The notes under the pieces are model-generated. The model saw only the letters and a list, made by a program, of their open reading frames with translations. It was not told where the DNA came from and did not search any database. From NCBI RefSeq assembly GCF_023065955.2, contig NW_026622985.1, positions 73,459,931 through 73,523,930 of the forward strand: DNA of 64,000 nt. Direction: 5' to 3'. A program made the position numbers and the translations under genes. This DNA is from Ursus arctos (Eukaryota > Chordata > Mammalia > Carnivora > Ursidae). Shown here one piece after another: positions 11,650-25,576 of this stretch (position 1 is its first letter; each line of letters begins with the position of its first letter).

Positions 11650-14600
11650 TAGTTGGAAAAAAAAAAAAGAATGCCAATAATATCACAATTTTAAGGATAG
11701 CAAAAAAATCTCCTTTTTCTTTCCACCTCTGATGACTAGTTAAAGGCACAAATGCTGCTTTAATTGCTATGTAAAATCCTTGACAAGTTATATCAAAAAT
11801 TCCATCTTTTCTTTTTATGTTTTGAACTTATATTAAGTCAGTCAGACCAGCTTCTTCCCCGTAGTAAAATTAATTTTTCTTCTTATTCACATTTTACAAT
11901 TTTATAATAAAGTCTGGAGCTATGTAGCCAATGAGGGCTTAACTGTTCATTAAATGGAACTTTCATAAAAGTTCTAATAAATGAAAGTGATTTATTTTCT
12001 TTTTACACCTTTAATTCTTCACTGTTAATAACCAATAATGATAAAATTTCTAAGAAAGTAATATTTATTTTGTATAAAATATCAAATAATTTTCACTTTT
12101 GGGAAAATAGATTAATTTTTAAATTTTCATTTGTAACTCTTCTCAGTCTAATAAAAACATTTAAAAGCAATCTGTCCTAACAAACAAAGCCAATCAATGT
12201 TTGAGTGCTGAAATTCGGAGAGTATTAAATTTTATAAGCAGTTGAGAAATATAGGAAAAATATTTTTGATTACTAAGAGCATTTGTATAAAAAATACATT
12301 CTATTAATACAAAACTTCTATATTCATTCTATGCAGCTTTATTGAGAGTGAAAGCATAAAAAACCCCTATATCCAACCTACCACAAATAGACCAGGCACT
12401 TATTTTCCAAACTGCTTTTCTATGTAAATGCCAAGTGGAAATTAATTTTTGCACTAAAACAAAATTGTCATGTTTTCCTTGAATACGTTTACCTAAGTCT
12501 CTCTGTGCAAGCAAGCAGATAATCAACCAAGCATCGCAGATTACCTTCAGTGAGAACATGTTTCCCTGAGAAAAAAGTAAAAATTATAAACACTGTGGAA
12601 GTTATTTTAACCTGCTACTTTATTAATTTATAAGTAAAAACTCAGGTCATTTTATCTTAAATAACATTCAAAACAATTTGAAACCAGAAAGTCAGATTTG
12701 CTTATCTTGGAAAATTAGTACAACCTGAGATTCACCTCCCTCCAAATAAAAACGATTTCAAAATATAACGTCCTTTACTGGACATTTTAATATTTTTAAA
12801 ACACGGTGCCTTTTGACTCCTATCTACATGCCACATACTCAGCACTTTTAATAAACAAAAAGCTTGATTAAAAGCCTGCTTCATGAAATGATAAATGATA
12901 AATTCCAGTCTCTACCCTGTCAAATAGTAAACTCTGCAAGCCTTCAGGGCTAAGTACCTCTATGTCAGTTGTTTATTTTTCCTTTCCTGGTGATTGGAGG
13001 TTTAAAAATATTATATTACTTATAGTTAGTAAATAAGAGAATTCCAGTGCCAAATATTTGTACAAGATAATGGAACAGCCGACATTCTGTTAAGAATCCG
13101 CTGGGACAAAACTACTAACAGTCCAAGAGTACTTGCTGCTTAAAATATACACCCACACAAAGCCTCTGTTTAAGCCTGGTCTCAAAACGATGTCATAGGC
13201 TTGGTACTTTCTGACGGCCAATTAATTATTCACCGTGTCCTATGCCTTTCTACAAATTCTTCAAAGAAAAGGCAACATTAAATATTCTTTCTTCTCAGAA
13301 TCATAAATAGACTGAGAGCAGTCTAACTTAGGAAAAAGCCAGAACTATAAACCCATTTTTGAAGAAACACAGTCTTGTAACTCCTGAGCCCATACAGAAA
13401 TTCAAGGTAAGGTATAAAAATACGGGCATGCTATGGTTCTTTTTCCTCCTTAGGATTGAATAAATATAGAAGAATATTTCTAATAACACCTTAGTTTATG
13501 CTCCCTTTCAATTTCATTTACACTGGTAATTGCTGATCTAATTTCTTTATCAAGGATGTTGCTGAAGTTCAAATTAGTACGTGTTTGTCTCATGCACTAT
13601 TCAAACTAATTGAGAAAAATGTGTTATACCGCAGTCTGAGGGACTTAGCCAAGGGCTACGAGCTCCCAGGGTCAATGACCTGTATCATGGGAGGTAAAGC
13701 CTGAAGGGTGAGGCAGTAAAGGAGTTGGGTATGATGGACAGGTTACCATGTACACAGTTTCTATTGCTTCGTAAGCTAGGTCAGCTCAAGTGCGCATGCT
13801 CAGCCCTCACTCCAAAGACTTACAGGGTGTTACTGGTCTCTGAAGTCAGGGCTCTCTTAACATAGTAAGGGGCCATTCCTCAGAATTTGAGACAGGACTT
13901 CCCATCACCAGACCCTGGGCAGGAAAGTGCAAACGGGAAGGAGCTTTAGAAATATCCTGATCAACAATTGCCAAATGAACACCAGACTTAATTCTTATCC
14001 AGACTGTGCTTCTCACTCAGACGGGTCCAAATGTGGCTAGACCCCTCCCCAAAACAAGAGAGGCAGGAGCTCCTCATCGCAGGCACCTTTGGGACAATAC
14101 CTTTTACAAGACAACAGGTTAGGAAATTTGCAATTTTAAAAGATGATGTTTTATTGGGCAGAAAGAGAGTTTATACTTTAATATCAGCCAGTAACTTTTG
14201 AACCTATCTGTAATTCTATGTCTGTGAAAGTATCTTCTTCTAAATCACAGTCTTTTAATTATTTGACCTTTATTTTCAGACAAGATAGGTACTTTAACTT
14301 ATTTTTGTATATTCTCCAGAATAACCACAAACCCTATTTGTTAAAAAGGGTATTAAAATAAAATGTTCCCTTTAAATTGTACAAATCCATGTATATAAAT
14401 ATTTATTATAAGTACAGAGGTTTGCTTGTTTCTTGTTTTGATAAATCTATTCAAGTAAAAATACTTTCTTCCTAAACCAAAAATATATTTTCTTCCTTAA
14501 AAGAAGAAAGTATATGAGCATAACTCAATTCACAATCATGCTTAATGTTCGGGGAAAGACCATGTGTGAATAATGATAAAATCTTTAAACTCTCATCAAA

Positions 14601-14900
14601 GTTGTTCAAACATCAATAATTCAGTCTAATTGATAGAAGGAATAGTTGAAGTTAAATTGCATGAATTACAGAACGATTTTAAAGAAATGCACCCTTGTCA
14701 CAACAAATATTTGAGCTATACCAATGTTGAAAAGTAGAGACCCTCCAAGACCTGCTTTTATAAACAGACCAACGATTATTTGAAGGGAGCGTATCCATTA
14801 TCTGTGGGTAAATGATTCACACGCTTGAGAAGTTTGTTCTCGAACAAGTGAAGCAGTTCTACAACAATCCTCTGATATCAGTCAGTTGTTTATGTAACTT
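11650..14900. other. Repeat-free AT-rich block in intron 4
   Basis: I see no SINE, LINE, LTR or DNA-element signature over about 3 kb, in contrast to the rest of the window. There are many TAAT, CAAT and TTTAATT-type words. This is consistent with conserved non-coding sequence, but conservation cannot be judged from one genome. Confidence 0.4.
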
Positions 14901-15247
14901 TTTCCCCCCGAGGCTGGCAAATTGCTGCAGCCCTCCAAAGAACTCCTGTTCTAACCCTTCCCCAGGAGTCCTTGAACCTGGCTTGTCTCCCTAAGGGCAT
15001 CTTAACCCAGCACCCAGTTTCCTGGTATTTACTTCAGCTTGATAACCATATTTTTGCTATGACCCCTGAACTAAACACATCTAGATTAACATAACTTTTT
15101 TAATAACATATATCTGAAAAAAAATTCTAAGACCATAAGATAGACTTCCCCACCTGAGTACCTTTATTTCTTCATCAGTAAAGGCACACTGTTAGAATAA
15201 AGCATGTCTTCCATTCTCTCTCCTATCGTTAAAAAAAGGTTTCCTAA

Positions 15248-15461
15248 GGGGTGTCTGGGTGGCTCAGTTGGTTCAGCATCTGACTCTTGATTTCAGCTCA
15301 GAGTCCTGAGATCGAGCCCCATGGTGGGCTCTGCGCTCAGCACAGGGTCCAGCTCGAGATTCTTTGTCTCCATCTGCCCCTCCTCTCCCCTCACCGTGCG
15401 CACGTAGGTGCTCTCTCTAAATAAATAAATAAATAAATTTTTAAAACAAACAAACAAAAAA
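15248..15461 (+). mobile_element. Can-SINE
   Basis: Head ggggtgtctgggtggctcag, then 'gagatcgagccccatggtgg', a CT-rich body and (AAAT)n tail. Flanking gtttcctaa and gttctctaa look like a decayed target duplication. Confidence 0.9.
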
Positions 15462-15639
15462 GTTCTCTAAATGCGAAGCTCCTTTAGCCCAGAGTGACAA
15501 AACCATGCAGCTATTTTCTCCCAGGTAGATGAGCAGAAGGCTCAGAAACAAGCAAGAACAGACGCTGTTACCAGCATTAAGTAGCCAAAGATAGATCACA
15601 GGACTCTTAGGCTCACGGAACTTTCAACTGCAGAGTAGG

Positions 15640-15960
15640 AATGCGTGACATTCAACACTCTCCATAATTTGGCCCAAGCTCACATAGCCAACTCTCTGCC
15701 TCGCATATCTGGCACACATTTACCATATGACTGACAGATGCCTTCTCCAAACACATCAGGAGCTCCCAAGTCTTACCACAATTGCTCTCTCCACCAGCCT
15801 TTCAGTTCTTCCAAAGTATCTTCTCCCCCCGCAGGGACCCTTTGTAAACCACTGCCCGCCTCTGCCCCCCAATTCACCCATCATCCGCCCCCCTGAAGAA
15901 AATTCAGGGATGACCACTTATTTTAGAATAACTCAAATGCATTGCTCCACAAGTACTAAG
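15640..15960 (+). repeat. L2-like LINE relic
   Basis: CT-rich sequence with L2-like words (ggcccaagctcacatagcca, 'ctctccaccagcctttcagt'). The open frame across it has no protein family features. Assignment is tentative. Confidence 0.4.
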
Positions 15961-16749
15961 TGACACAGTATTTATACATTTCAAATACATTTCAAATAAA
16001 ATTTAAATCCGTGTTTCTGTCCTGTGAGCTGAGAAGCTCCATTTTAATCTGAGCACCTGACCAGGGCCTGGTATCTGGTTATAAGGGATATTTTATCTGA
16101 TAAAAGGGGAAAACATGTGGATCACAATCCTGGAAAAGTGTTTTAAATTTACGAAATTTCATGAAAAAAAACCTTAACTTTAATTCATAAGCTATTATGT
16201 CGTCGACTTCATGAGACACTGCATAGAAAGTAAATATTAAACATCATTTTTCTAAGAAGTGTATCTGAAAGCTACTTTCCTCATTGGTTGAAACGACACT
16301 TCTCTCACCTTTTACCTGCATTCATCTGCCCTCTTGTTTTAGCTCTGTACTTTTCGAGAACCGTCTCCTGACTCATCTCAACCCATAGGATTTAAATGAA
16401 TGTCCACTGTTTTACATTTGCCAAAGGAGGTCAACCGACTGACAACGTGGAGGCAGATGACAAAGCAAACCCACGGCTGAATTTGCCTCCGAGGTTCGGT
16501 TTGCGGCGCCCGCGCTCACAGCGCTCACAGCTAGGACGGACCGTTGAGCGGCCTGTGTTGCCACAGAGACACCTGCCCTGAAGCGCTGTGCAGACTGAAG
16601 CCATTCACCAAATTAACGCATGTACACGTACGTGGCTTATACGTAACGGAGGCTATCTCAAATGTATATCTTAAGCAACAACAAAATGTTTACCACGACA
16701 GAGTATGCCTACATCATGCCCGGGTCAGAGATATAAAAGCTTGAACCCC

Positions 16750-16968
16750 GGGGCACCTGGGTGGCACAGCGGTTAAGCATCTGCCTTCGGCTCAGGGCGT
16801 GATCCCGGCGTTATGGGATCGAGCCCCACATCAGGCTCCTCTGCTATGAGCCTGCTTCTTCCTCTCCCACTCCCCCTGCTTGTGTTCCCTCTCTCGCTGG
16901 CTGTCTCTCTCTCTGTCAAATAAATAAATAAAATCTTTAAAAAAAAAGGGGGGGAGCTTTAAAAAAAA
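16750..16968 (+). mobile_element. Young Can-SINE of arctoid type
   Basis: A nearly unmutated copy: head with 'tgggtggcacagcggttaag', then 'gtgatcccggcgttatggga' and a 'ggctgtctctctctctgtca' end before AAATAAATAAATAAAATC. An exact 15-bp duplication aaaagcttgaacccc flanks it (16735-16749 and 16969-16983). The tail is interrupted by gggggggagcttt. The low divergence and the intact duplication mean a recent insertion. Confidence 0.95.
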
Positions 16969-17489
16969 AAAAGCTTGAACCCCAAAGTAAGCAAAGACTC
17001 CAACAAGCACTCAAAATCCTGTCACAAAGACCCAATGCCAAGGGCATGAGTATCACACAGTTGTCCAGGGTCCCCATCTCAGACACATGACTCATTTACT
17101 TTTAAAGACATCTGCTTCTGTGCTTTTCTGGGGCATAATTAGAGGCAGTCAAACCAACATGACTGAAGAAACCCAAGAGGTCGCGGAACACTGGGCTGGG
17201 GTTCTGTGCATACAGAAGCAAGTTGTGAAAACAGAAAGGCCTGCATCATCTTCAGTTTCCTCTGCCTGAGACCTCTTGTGAGTTTAACAACTAAATTGGA
17301 AAACTATAGCTTTTAAAGAATTCTGGTTGAAATGTCACAATAATCTGCATGTGCTGAAGAGATGTGTTTTGATCATATGAAAAGCACCTACGCGTGGAGT
17401 AATACCATCATTTCCTGATGCCAAGTAATACAAGTATTACTAGCACGTGCAATTAAATGTATCCGAAATTCTAGTTCAGCAGGGGCTAC

Positions 17490-17920
17490 TGGATTCAGCC
17501 ACCTTCCATCCAGTCCCCAACATCTTAGTTCAGACCCCAGCCATGGCTTTGAAGACTACTGTGTAACCACTAACAGGGCTTCTCTGGGTCTCCAGCCCTA
17601 AATGCTAGAAAAACCCATCGGCTCTTCATTGCCCAAGGGACAACATCAGACTCTCTCCCACGAAGATCTTCACAACTGGACTACTCATGTGCTTCTCGCC
17701 ACGCACTGACACTATAGCCACTCGGAATCTCTAAGTTTTGCCTAAACTTGCCATGTTCCTTTATTCCTCTGTGGCCTGCACACTCTTCGTGTTGTTCTAA
17801 AGTCCCTTGCCTCCCCCTCTCCGCCAGAAACCTCTGACACACTTTCAGTATCTTTTCAAAGTAGTTCAAATAAAGACCTTCCTTCAAAACCTGCCAGAAG
17901 TCTCCAATCCCTCCTTAATC
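17490..17920 (+). repeat. L2 LINE relic
   Basis: The order 'catcagactctctcccac', 'cacaactggactactcatgt', a tgttcctttattcctctgtg segment and later CT-rich text matches the L2 3' region loosely. Confidence 0.45.
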
Positions 17921-18344
17921 TGTGTTCCCACACTGACTTATTTATAACTTTAATACTGTATTTCGCTTTGTTATTATTATTTTTTTGTATTCTCCCCTTT
18001 GACCTTCTATCTCCAGTGTTGACCGCAGACTGGGTACTTGATATCTGTTTAAGGAGGGAAAAGGAAAGGGATGGGGATGAAGAGGGAAGAAGGGGAGAGA
18101 GGAAAGGAGAAACGGTTGGATCCTTTGATAAAAGAAGAAGGAACTCTGGCAGAATTTTTAGAGTTCCTTTTATGATAAGGACATTAAAAGATTATATTTT
18201 TAAAGGTTAATTGACTACTGAATGCCTTGGAATTATAAATGAAGCATATTTAAGTCTTACAGAAATAATGCTGTTAATTAATTAAATGCATTGTAACAGT
18301 AGCTGGTGGAGAGAAACAGGCATGGGCTCCTAGCAAGGGGGCTG

Positions 18345-18500
18345 TATTTGAATGCTAATGATGGCAACTAGCGGCTGTGTATCTTTGGGCATCCTTCTTT
18401 CCCTCCTCTGCAAAATAAGTCTAACCATATAAAGTTGCTGTATTTTCTGAGAAAATAGGGTAAAACACTGAGCAAATGCTAACTATGCAGTCAATAATAT
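18345..18500 (+). repeat. Diverged MIR relic
   Basis: Contains 'ggctgtgtatctttgggcat', 'tccctcctctgcaaaataag' and 'gagcaaatgctaactatg', fitting MIR in order but with many changes. Confidence 0.5.
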
Positions 18501-19454
18501 GATGGACCTTGACCGAGGAACATAGTTGCTAGGTTATCAACCAAAATCATAAACAGAAAATAATAAAGATATTGAACTTAATAGTTTAATTTTAACTTAA
18601 TTGCATATGACTAGCTATATAATTATAAAATGTATAACTACTTGTAAGAAGGCCTTAAACAGAGAATCTGTAGAAAATTACTATTTCAAGATATTCCAGT
18701 TTTACATTATGATTTCAACCAACAAAAGAATTTAGGATGGTTAATTTCCTCAGGGCCATTAAAAATTTACTTGATTTCCATTAAGAGAATCATTTCAAAT
18801 CTGATTCAGTCACTGTATATTTTAAGAAAGCTTTACAAGTGCTTCCATATAATCACTAGCCATATGCGAATGTTCTGGAATAATAACTGGGGAAAAAAAA
18901 CACCTTCCCTTTGAAACACAAGGTCCTTGGTCTTAAACCTATGAGGTGCTTCCAAGGTTAAGTTCTGACCAGCGCTTGACTAACTGTGGTTTGCTGGACG
19001 TGGAACGTATATCAGCATCACACCCTGACAAGTGACGATCTCCTGATGGGGACATTCAGCTGTTGTCGATATTGTAAACATGTCTGCTCAATCTGTTTAC
19101 ATTCCCCTGAGCTGGCACTGCTTTCCTAATGCCTACGTTAATAGCAAGGTAGGACTGCAGTAACAAATGAATTTCATTTAGTCTCCAGCTAAAAGCCTTG
19201 GGAGTACCCAACTAAGGCTTAAAACCAATTTCCATTTAGCTTCAATTTCTCTTTTAAAAAGAGAAGGAATTTCTGCTACGAAAATCACTTTGAAAGTCAT
19301 GGCATATTCAGGTTTATTTTCTTAGTCATGTTTGGCTTGTTTTCCTAATGTAATTAGAATTTAATTACTCTTACAAATACAAAAAATATATTCTTACAAA
19401 TACATAAAAGTTTCTCTTCTATGACAATTTCATATTCATTAAGAACAAATGTAG

Positions 19455-19650
19455 TTAGAGTAGGGTTGCCAGATTTAGCAAACAAAATTCCTGGATGCCC
19501 ATTTAAATCTGAGTTTCAGATAAGCAATATATAATGTTTTGTAGATGTTTATCCCAAATAGTGCCTGGAACATGCTTCTGCTAAAATATTATTTGTTGTT
19601 TATCTGAATTCCAAATTTAATTGGATGTCCTGCTTCCAATATGGGTACCT
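19455..19650. mobile_element. Palindromic DNA-transposon relic, copy 1
   Basis: Begins gggttgccagatttagcaaa and later shows 'gagtttcagataagcaata'. The second half has 'tttgttgtttatctgaattc' and ends with 'ggatgtcctgcttcc', the inverted counterpart of the first half. It matches a known family of non-autonomous palindromic DNA elements whose exact name I will not assert. A second copy lies at 42130-42345. Confidence 0.7.
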
Positions 19651-19974
19651 TATATGGGAATCTTGAATTAAGATATTTTAACAACTTGCATCTATAATTC
19701 AATAGAAGGGTCAAAGTTCATGACCAAAGTTCACCAGAAATGTTTTCCTACAGGTGGCCTCTTAGCCTGTCCGGTTGTTGGTATTTTGGGGAGTGGTGTG
19801 AGGGGAGGGCAGGTTGGTTATAAAGACCTGTTTTGAGAGTCTCCCACTTTGTCTTGATCAGCCAGTGAATAATGTTGTTCTGACTGTTGCAAGAGCAGCG
19901 CCATGGCCCAACTGCCAGCTCTTTTTTTGGTAATCATTCAAAAGATATGGCAACCCTCAGTGATACCGGTTGTC

Positions 19975-20059
19975 TTTTTGTTTTGTTTTGTTTTGTTTTG
20001 TTTTGTTTTGTTTTGTTTGAGATACTGGTTGTATTAAACAAAACAAAACAAAACAAAAA
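19975..20059. repeat. Facing (TTTTG)n and (AAAAC)n tracts
   Basis: About nine TTTTG units (19975-20019) are followed 16 bases later by about five AAAAC units (20036-20059), so the two tracts are complementary. Near-identical 12-mers gataccggttgt (19962) and gatactggttgt (20021) flank the first tract. Confidence 0.9.
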
Positions 20060-20297
20060 GCTTCTTCCCGCTAGTCTTATTTACACGTCTTAAAAGTGAA
20101 ACAAGACTTAGAATACAGGAAAATGAATGAGTTGGAATGAATGCATCGGATTTCTTTAAATATTAATTAGAATAATAAGCTAAAGGGCACAAAGGAAGAA
20201 AACATAAGAGTTGCCTTGCAAATATTTGCCAAAGACCTAACATCCTGTCGTATTTTGCATTAATGCCCCTCTGCTCCTTTAAGAAGCCATTTCCCTT

Positions 20298-20500
20298 TAA
20301 GGATAGAGAACAAACTGAGGGTAAATGGAGAGAGGTGGCCGGGGGAGGGGCTAAATGGATGGTGGGGATTAAGGAGGGCACTTTTTATGATGAGCACTGG
20401 GTGTTATACATAATGAATCACTAAATTCTATTCCCGACACCAATATTACACTATATGTTAACTAACTAGAATTTAAATAAAAATTTGGGGAAAAAAAATA
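20298..20500 (+). mobile_element. 5'-truncated carnivore L1 (3' end only)
   Basis: The text 'gatgagcactgggtgttata', 'aatcactaaattctattcc', 'caatattacactatatgtta' and a TTTAAATAAAAATT tail is the carnivore L1 3' UTR. Duplicated flanks agaagccatttccctt (from 20281) and agaagtcattcccctt (from 20502) confirm a retrotransposition event. Confidence 0.9.
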
Positions 20501-20555
20501 AAGAAGTCATTCCCCTTGAAGTGGAGCCCTATCTAAGTGTCAGGCTCATCCTTTA

Positions 20556-20594
20556 TTTCATTTTATTTTATTATTTTATTCTATTTTATTTCTT
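20556..20594. repeat. (TTTTA)n-like tract
   Basis: Imperfect TTTTA/TTTTATT repeats. Confidence 0.8.
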
Positions 20595-21039
20595 TTAAAG
20601 ATGATCATTTCCTATGGGGTTTTAACAATTACACTATAAAGTCAATCAACCCTGGTGTTCAAATAACATCCAAAGATAAGGTGACGAGGCAGCAGTTTAT
20701 TTCTTGCACTAAAATGAAGATCTGCTTCGATTCCAGTGTAATTCCAGTCTAGTGGGTCAGTCTCCTCCTTGCAAATCTCAGTCTGTTCATGCCTTCCTAG
20801 CTCCATCTTCCCTCTGAGATGCTGGCTGCTCCTACTCGCACGGTTCTAATGTCTTGTCCATTATTCAAATTGATAAACATTTATTAAAGCTACAGGCAAA
20901 GTGGATAGTTCATATTATCAAGTTGTTTGTAGTCCGATAGTTTGAGCTGGTTATAAAAAATATTTATAACTAGGGAAATGCACAGGGCTTCAAAGGTTGA
21001 GAAGAAGCATCTACTAGAGACAGCAGTAAAGGCCCAGTG

Positions 21040-21240
21040 AAAACGGGCTTGACAATTAGAAACATTGAGGTTTGAATCAAAGCTCCACCCATTATTGCTG
21101 AGTGACTTTGGACAAATTACTGAACCTCTCTGAACCTCATTTATAATTATCTACCTTAGATGATTGTTGTCAGGTTGAAGAAATGAAAGATCACAGGGAA
21201 AATGTTTTATATAATGTGAGAAACATTTACAAGCACTTAG
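21040..21240 (+). repeat. MIR SINE relic
   Basis: Shows 'gagtgactttggacaaatta' and 'ctgaacctctctgaacctca' with a MIR-like tail region. Confidence 0.75.
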
Positions 21241-21289
21241 GAAAAGGCAGCAGCTGTAAAGTAAAATAGCGAAGCTGTTAAAAATAGAT

Positions 21290-21475
21290 TGTACTGGACT
21301 GCCATGGTTTGAATAGCACATTCTCCATTTACTAGCTAACTCAGACAGCTCAGCCAATCTGTGCCTCATTTCCTCATCTATATTATGGGAATAACAATAC
21401 CTATCTCATTAGAATTGTGGAGGAGACAAGACTGATTAATTCATATAAAACTCTTCATATAAACTACTTTATCAT
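21290..21475 (+). repeat. MIR SINE relic
   Basis: Shows 'atctgtgcctcatttcctca', a tatgggaataacaataccta segment and 'ctcattagaattgtggagga', in MIR order. It lies directly after another MIR. Confidence 0.75.
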
Positions 21476-21849
21476 CATCATCTGTGTCATTATTATGGTT
21501 TCAGTCCCCATGTCACCTTTGCAACATCAGGTTCTTTCCAGCCTCACAAACTAGACTCTCATCACAGGTATCTATGACTCTTCCTGCCTCAAGCAGAGAC
21601 CAAATTACTTGGTTCTTCATCAACTTGCTTTACTAGCATTCAAGCAGCCTAACGGAATGCATAAATGGTCCTCAAAATGTGTTCTTAAAAGTCTTTGAGG
21701 TTCCATGAAATATGCTATCCCACCCCACCCAAACCCACAGTCCAGGGGCCATCCAGAATCGCACAAGTTGGAGACAGGAAAAGACGAGTTATTCTTAAAT
21801 TGTTGTGTAAATGGGACAGCATTTTAAGATTGTAGGTGTTGTTGGTTTT

Positions 21850-22040
21850 TTTTAAGATTTTATTTATTTATGTGACAGAGAGAGAGAGGACACAAGTAGG
21901 TGCAGTGGCAGGCAGAGGGAGAACTTAAAGCAGGCTCCCCACTGAGCAGAGAGCCCGATGCAGGGCTCCATCCCAGGACCCTGGGATCGTGACCTAAACT
22001 GAAGGCAGACACTTAATTGACTGAGCCACACAGGCGCCCC
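21850..22040 (-). mobile_element. Can-SINE, sense to TSPAN12
   Basis: Reversed copy: poly(T) and 'aagattttatttatttatgt', (GA)n, then the head at the right end (gagccacacaggcgcccc). It stands head to head with the next SINE, 34 bp away. Confidence 0.92.
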
Positions 22041-22074
22041 TATGATGGTGGTTTTAAGAATGGGTTCTGAGAGT

Positions 22075-22280
22075 GGGGCGTCTGGGTGGCTCAGTCAGTT
22101 GAGCATCTTGGCTCTGGCTCAAACTGTGATCTCGGGGTCATGGGATCAAACCCCAAGCGAGGCTCCATGCTGAGTAGAGTCTGCTGGGATTCTTTCCCTC
22201 TCCCTCTGCCCCTTCTGCTCTCTCAATCTCTCTCTCTCTCTAAAATAAATATATAAATAAAATCTCAAGGGAAAAAAAAG
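22075..22280 (+). mobile_element. Can-SINE, antisense to TSPAN12
   Basis: Head ggggcgtctgggtggctcag, CT-rich body and A-rich tail. Its flanks (gttctgaga and gattctgaga) are a likely target duplication. Together with 21850-22040 it forms an inverted pair. Confidence 0.92.
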
Positions 22281-23047
22281 GATTCTGAGATTTTTTTTTA
22301 AGTTCAAAATACCTTCTCTGTCCTTTAAACTACAAGTTTCATATAAAGTAAGTCCTTGAGTTTATGTTTAAATTATTGTGCAAACATATTAAACGGCAAA
22401 ATAAGGTTCCAAACCCTTCTGCCATTCTCCTCACTGTATAACGAAGTGGAGAGAAGTAAGGTCACGGGCATGCTCCCCTTCTCTGAGTGTGGTTTCTTTT
22501 CTGCAGCATTTTCTGTTTCCCACTCATGGACTTGAAGAGACCACGAAGCCAAGACTTATCCTCCAAAAAGCCAACTAATACATTCACACAGGTTGTTCCT
22601 GTGAAAGTCAAAGCTTTAGTTCAGCTTCACACTAAGATTCGGTTTTAATTGGCTGGGGGTGGGAGCCAGTCAAGCGCTGGTGTGCAGGAGCGGACTCCTG
22701 AGAGCCAATTTGTGCGCCTCTCTCCCCAGCTCTGCGTTCAGGGATACCACTTCGGGAGCCGGAAATCGACCATGCTGCAAGTATTTGCCCCACGGAAATC
22801 TCCAAATGCTACAAATCAGGATTTTTTTCTGCTCAGATATCCAGCATATTAGCACCCCATTAAAATGTGTTTTTATGTTCCCTACAAGAAATTCATGCAC
22901 AGCTAGCATTGAGAACTACTGCAAAGAAAGGAATATATCCAATGAATTAATTCTTCCAGAATCTGAGATGTCTGCTATTACATGGTAGCAGCCTCACTGT
23001 CTCATGCCACTAACAGGCAATGTTTTATACACTCAGTGTGCATCAGA

Positions 23048-23140
23048 AAAAAAAAAAAATATATATATATATATATACGCACACAGACACATATATATAC
23101 ATATGCATATATATGTGTGTGTATATATATGTATATATAA
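23048..23140. repeat. Poly(A)/(TA)n/(TATG)n compound microsatellite
   Basis: A run of A passes into (TA)n, a short CA stretch, then mixed TATATG and TGTGTA units. It is partly self-complementary. Confidence 0.9.
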
Positions 23141-23219
23141 GCTGTAATTTAAATGGACTTAAATGCTTAATGTTAAAAAGATTTTACTAATTTTTGAAAT
23201 AGAAGTCAAATCATAGATT

Positions 23220-23395
23220 TTAGAATCATAGAATTTGAGTGCTGAAAGGAACTTAAGAAGCAATTTGGTCCAACTCTTTCAGAATCAAAACAAAACACAA
23301 GAAAAACCACTAAGATTATGGAAACCAAGACTCACTTTTACCCACTAACCTATGTAAAGGCAGTGCTGGGATTTTAACATCTATCTCTCCTTCAC
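23220..23395. repeat. MIR-like relic
   Basis: Text such as 'gaatttgagtgctgaaagga' and 'caatttggtccaactctttc', followed by 'ggcagtgctgggattttaac', resembles an old MIR-related element (minus orientation of the MIR end). The class is tentative. Confidence 0.45.
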
Positions 23396-23587
23396 CACCT
23401 GAATTTCCACATAGATTTTATGGCAGGTTTGTTAAAAAAGAAGAGAGAGAGAAAACACGAGTGCTGTTGTAACTTCTTTGTTCTAGTCCCGAGGGGCCCA
23501 TCTGGGTGGTAATAAGGCCCATGACACAAGGAAACAACTCATACTTTCAAATGAAAATGTCAACACGTAGCCTGAGTGAAATAATTA

Positions 23588-25139
<1,552 letters not shown>

Positions 25140-25540
25140 TTATGCAACATTCTCTGCACGATTAATCATTAAAGCAATTAAGGATTTTTTTTGTTACATA
25201 ATCATTATGCCTTTTCCCAATTACCATTTAGAAATTCACTATTACTATAAATAGCTGTCTTTCATTTCGTAATCCTGTCATAGCCACTAACCAGAATGTC
25301 ATCAAATAGGACACAGGTAGCTAAACTGTTAAATGACTGATTCCAGGTTCAAGACAGGAATTGCACAAGACGAAGAGGCCACAGAATGGCTAAATTATCA
25401 GATGTACAAGATGAGCCTAAAACATGTCATATACAATAGCAAGGAAGCAATCAAATCCATACTACTGATGTTGCCAAGAAAGTCACAGGAGAACTTGAAA
25501 AGGCTTCCATTGGCTCACGGTCAAACAGTTTGAACATCAA

Positions 25541-25575
<35 letters not shown>
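25541..25575. repeat. (AAT)n microsatellite
   Basis: About eleven perfect AAT units; likely polymorphic. Confidence 0.95.

Positions 25576-25576
<1 letters not shown>

Noticed and set aside
16750..16830. tRNA-like sequence
   Set aside because: It is the tRNA-derived head of a SINE, not a functional tRNA gene; the same holds for the other Can-SINE heads.
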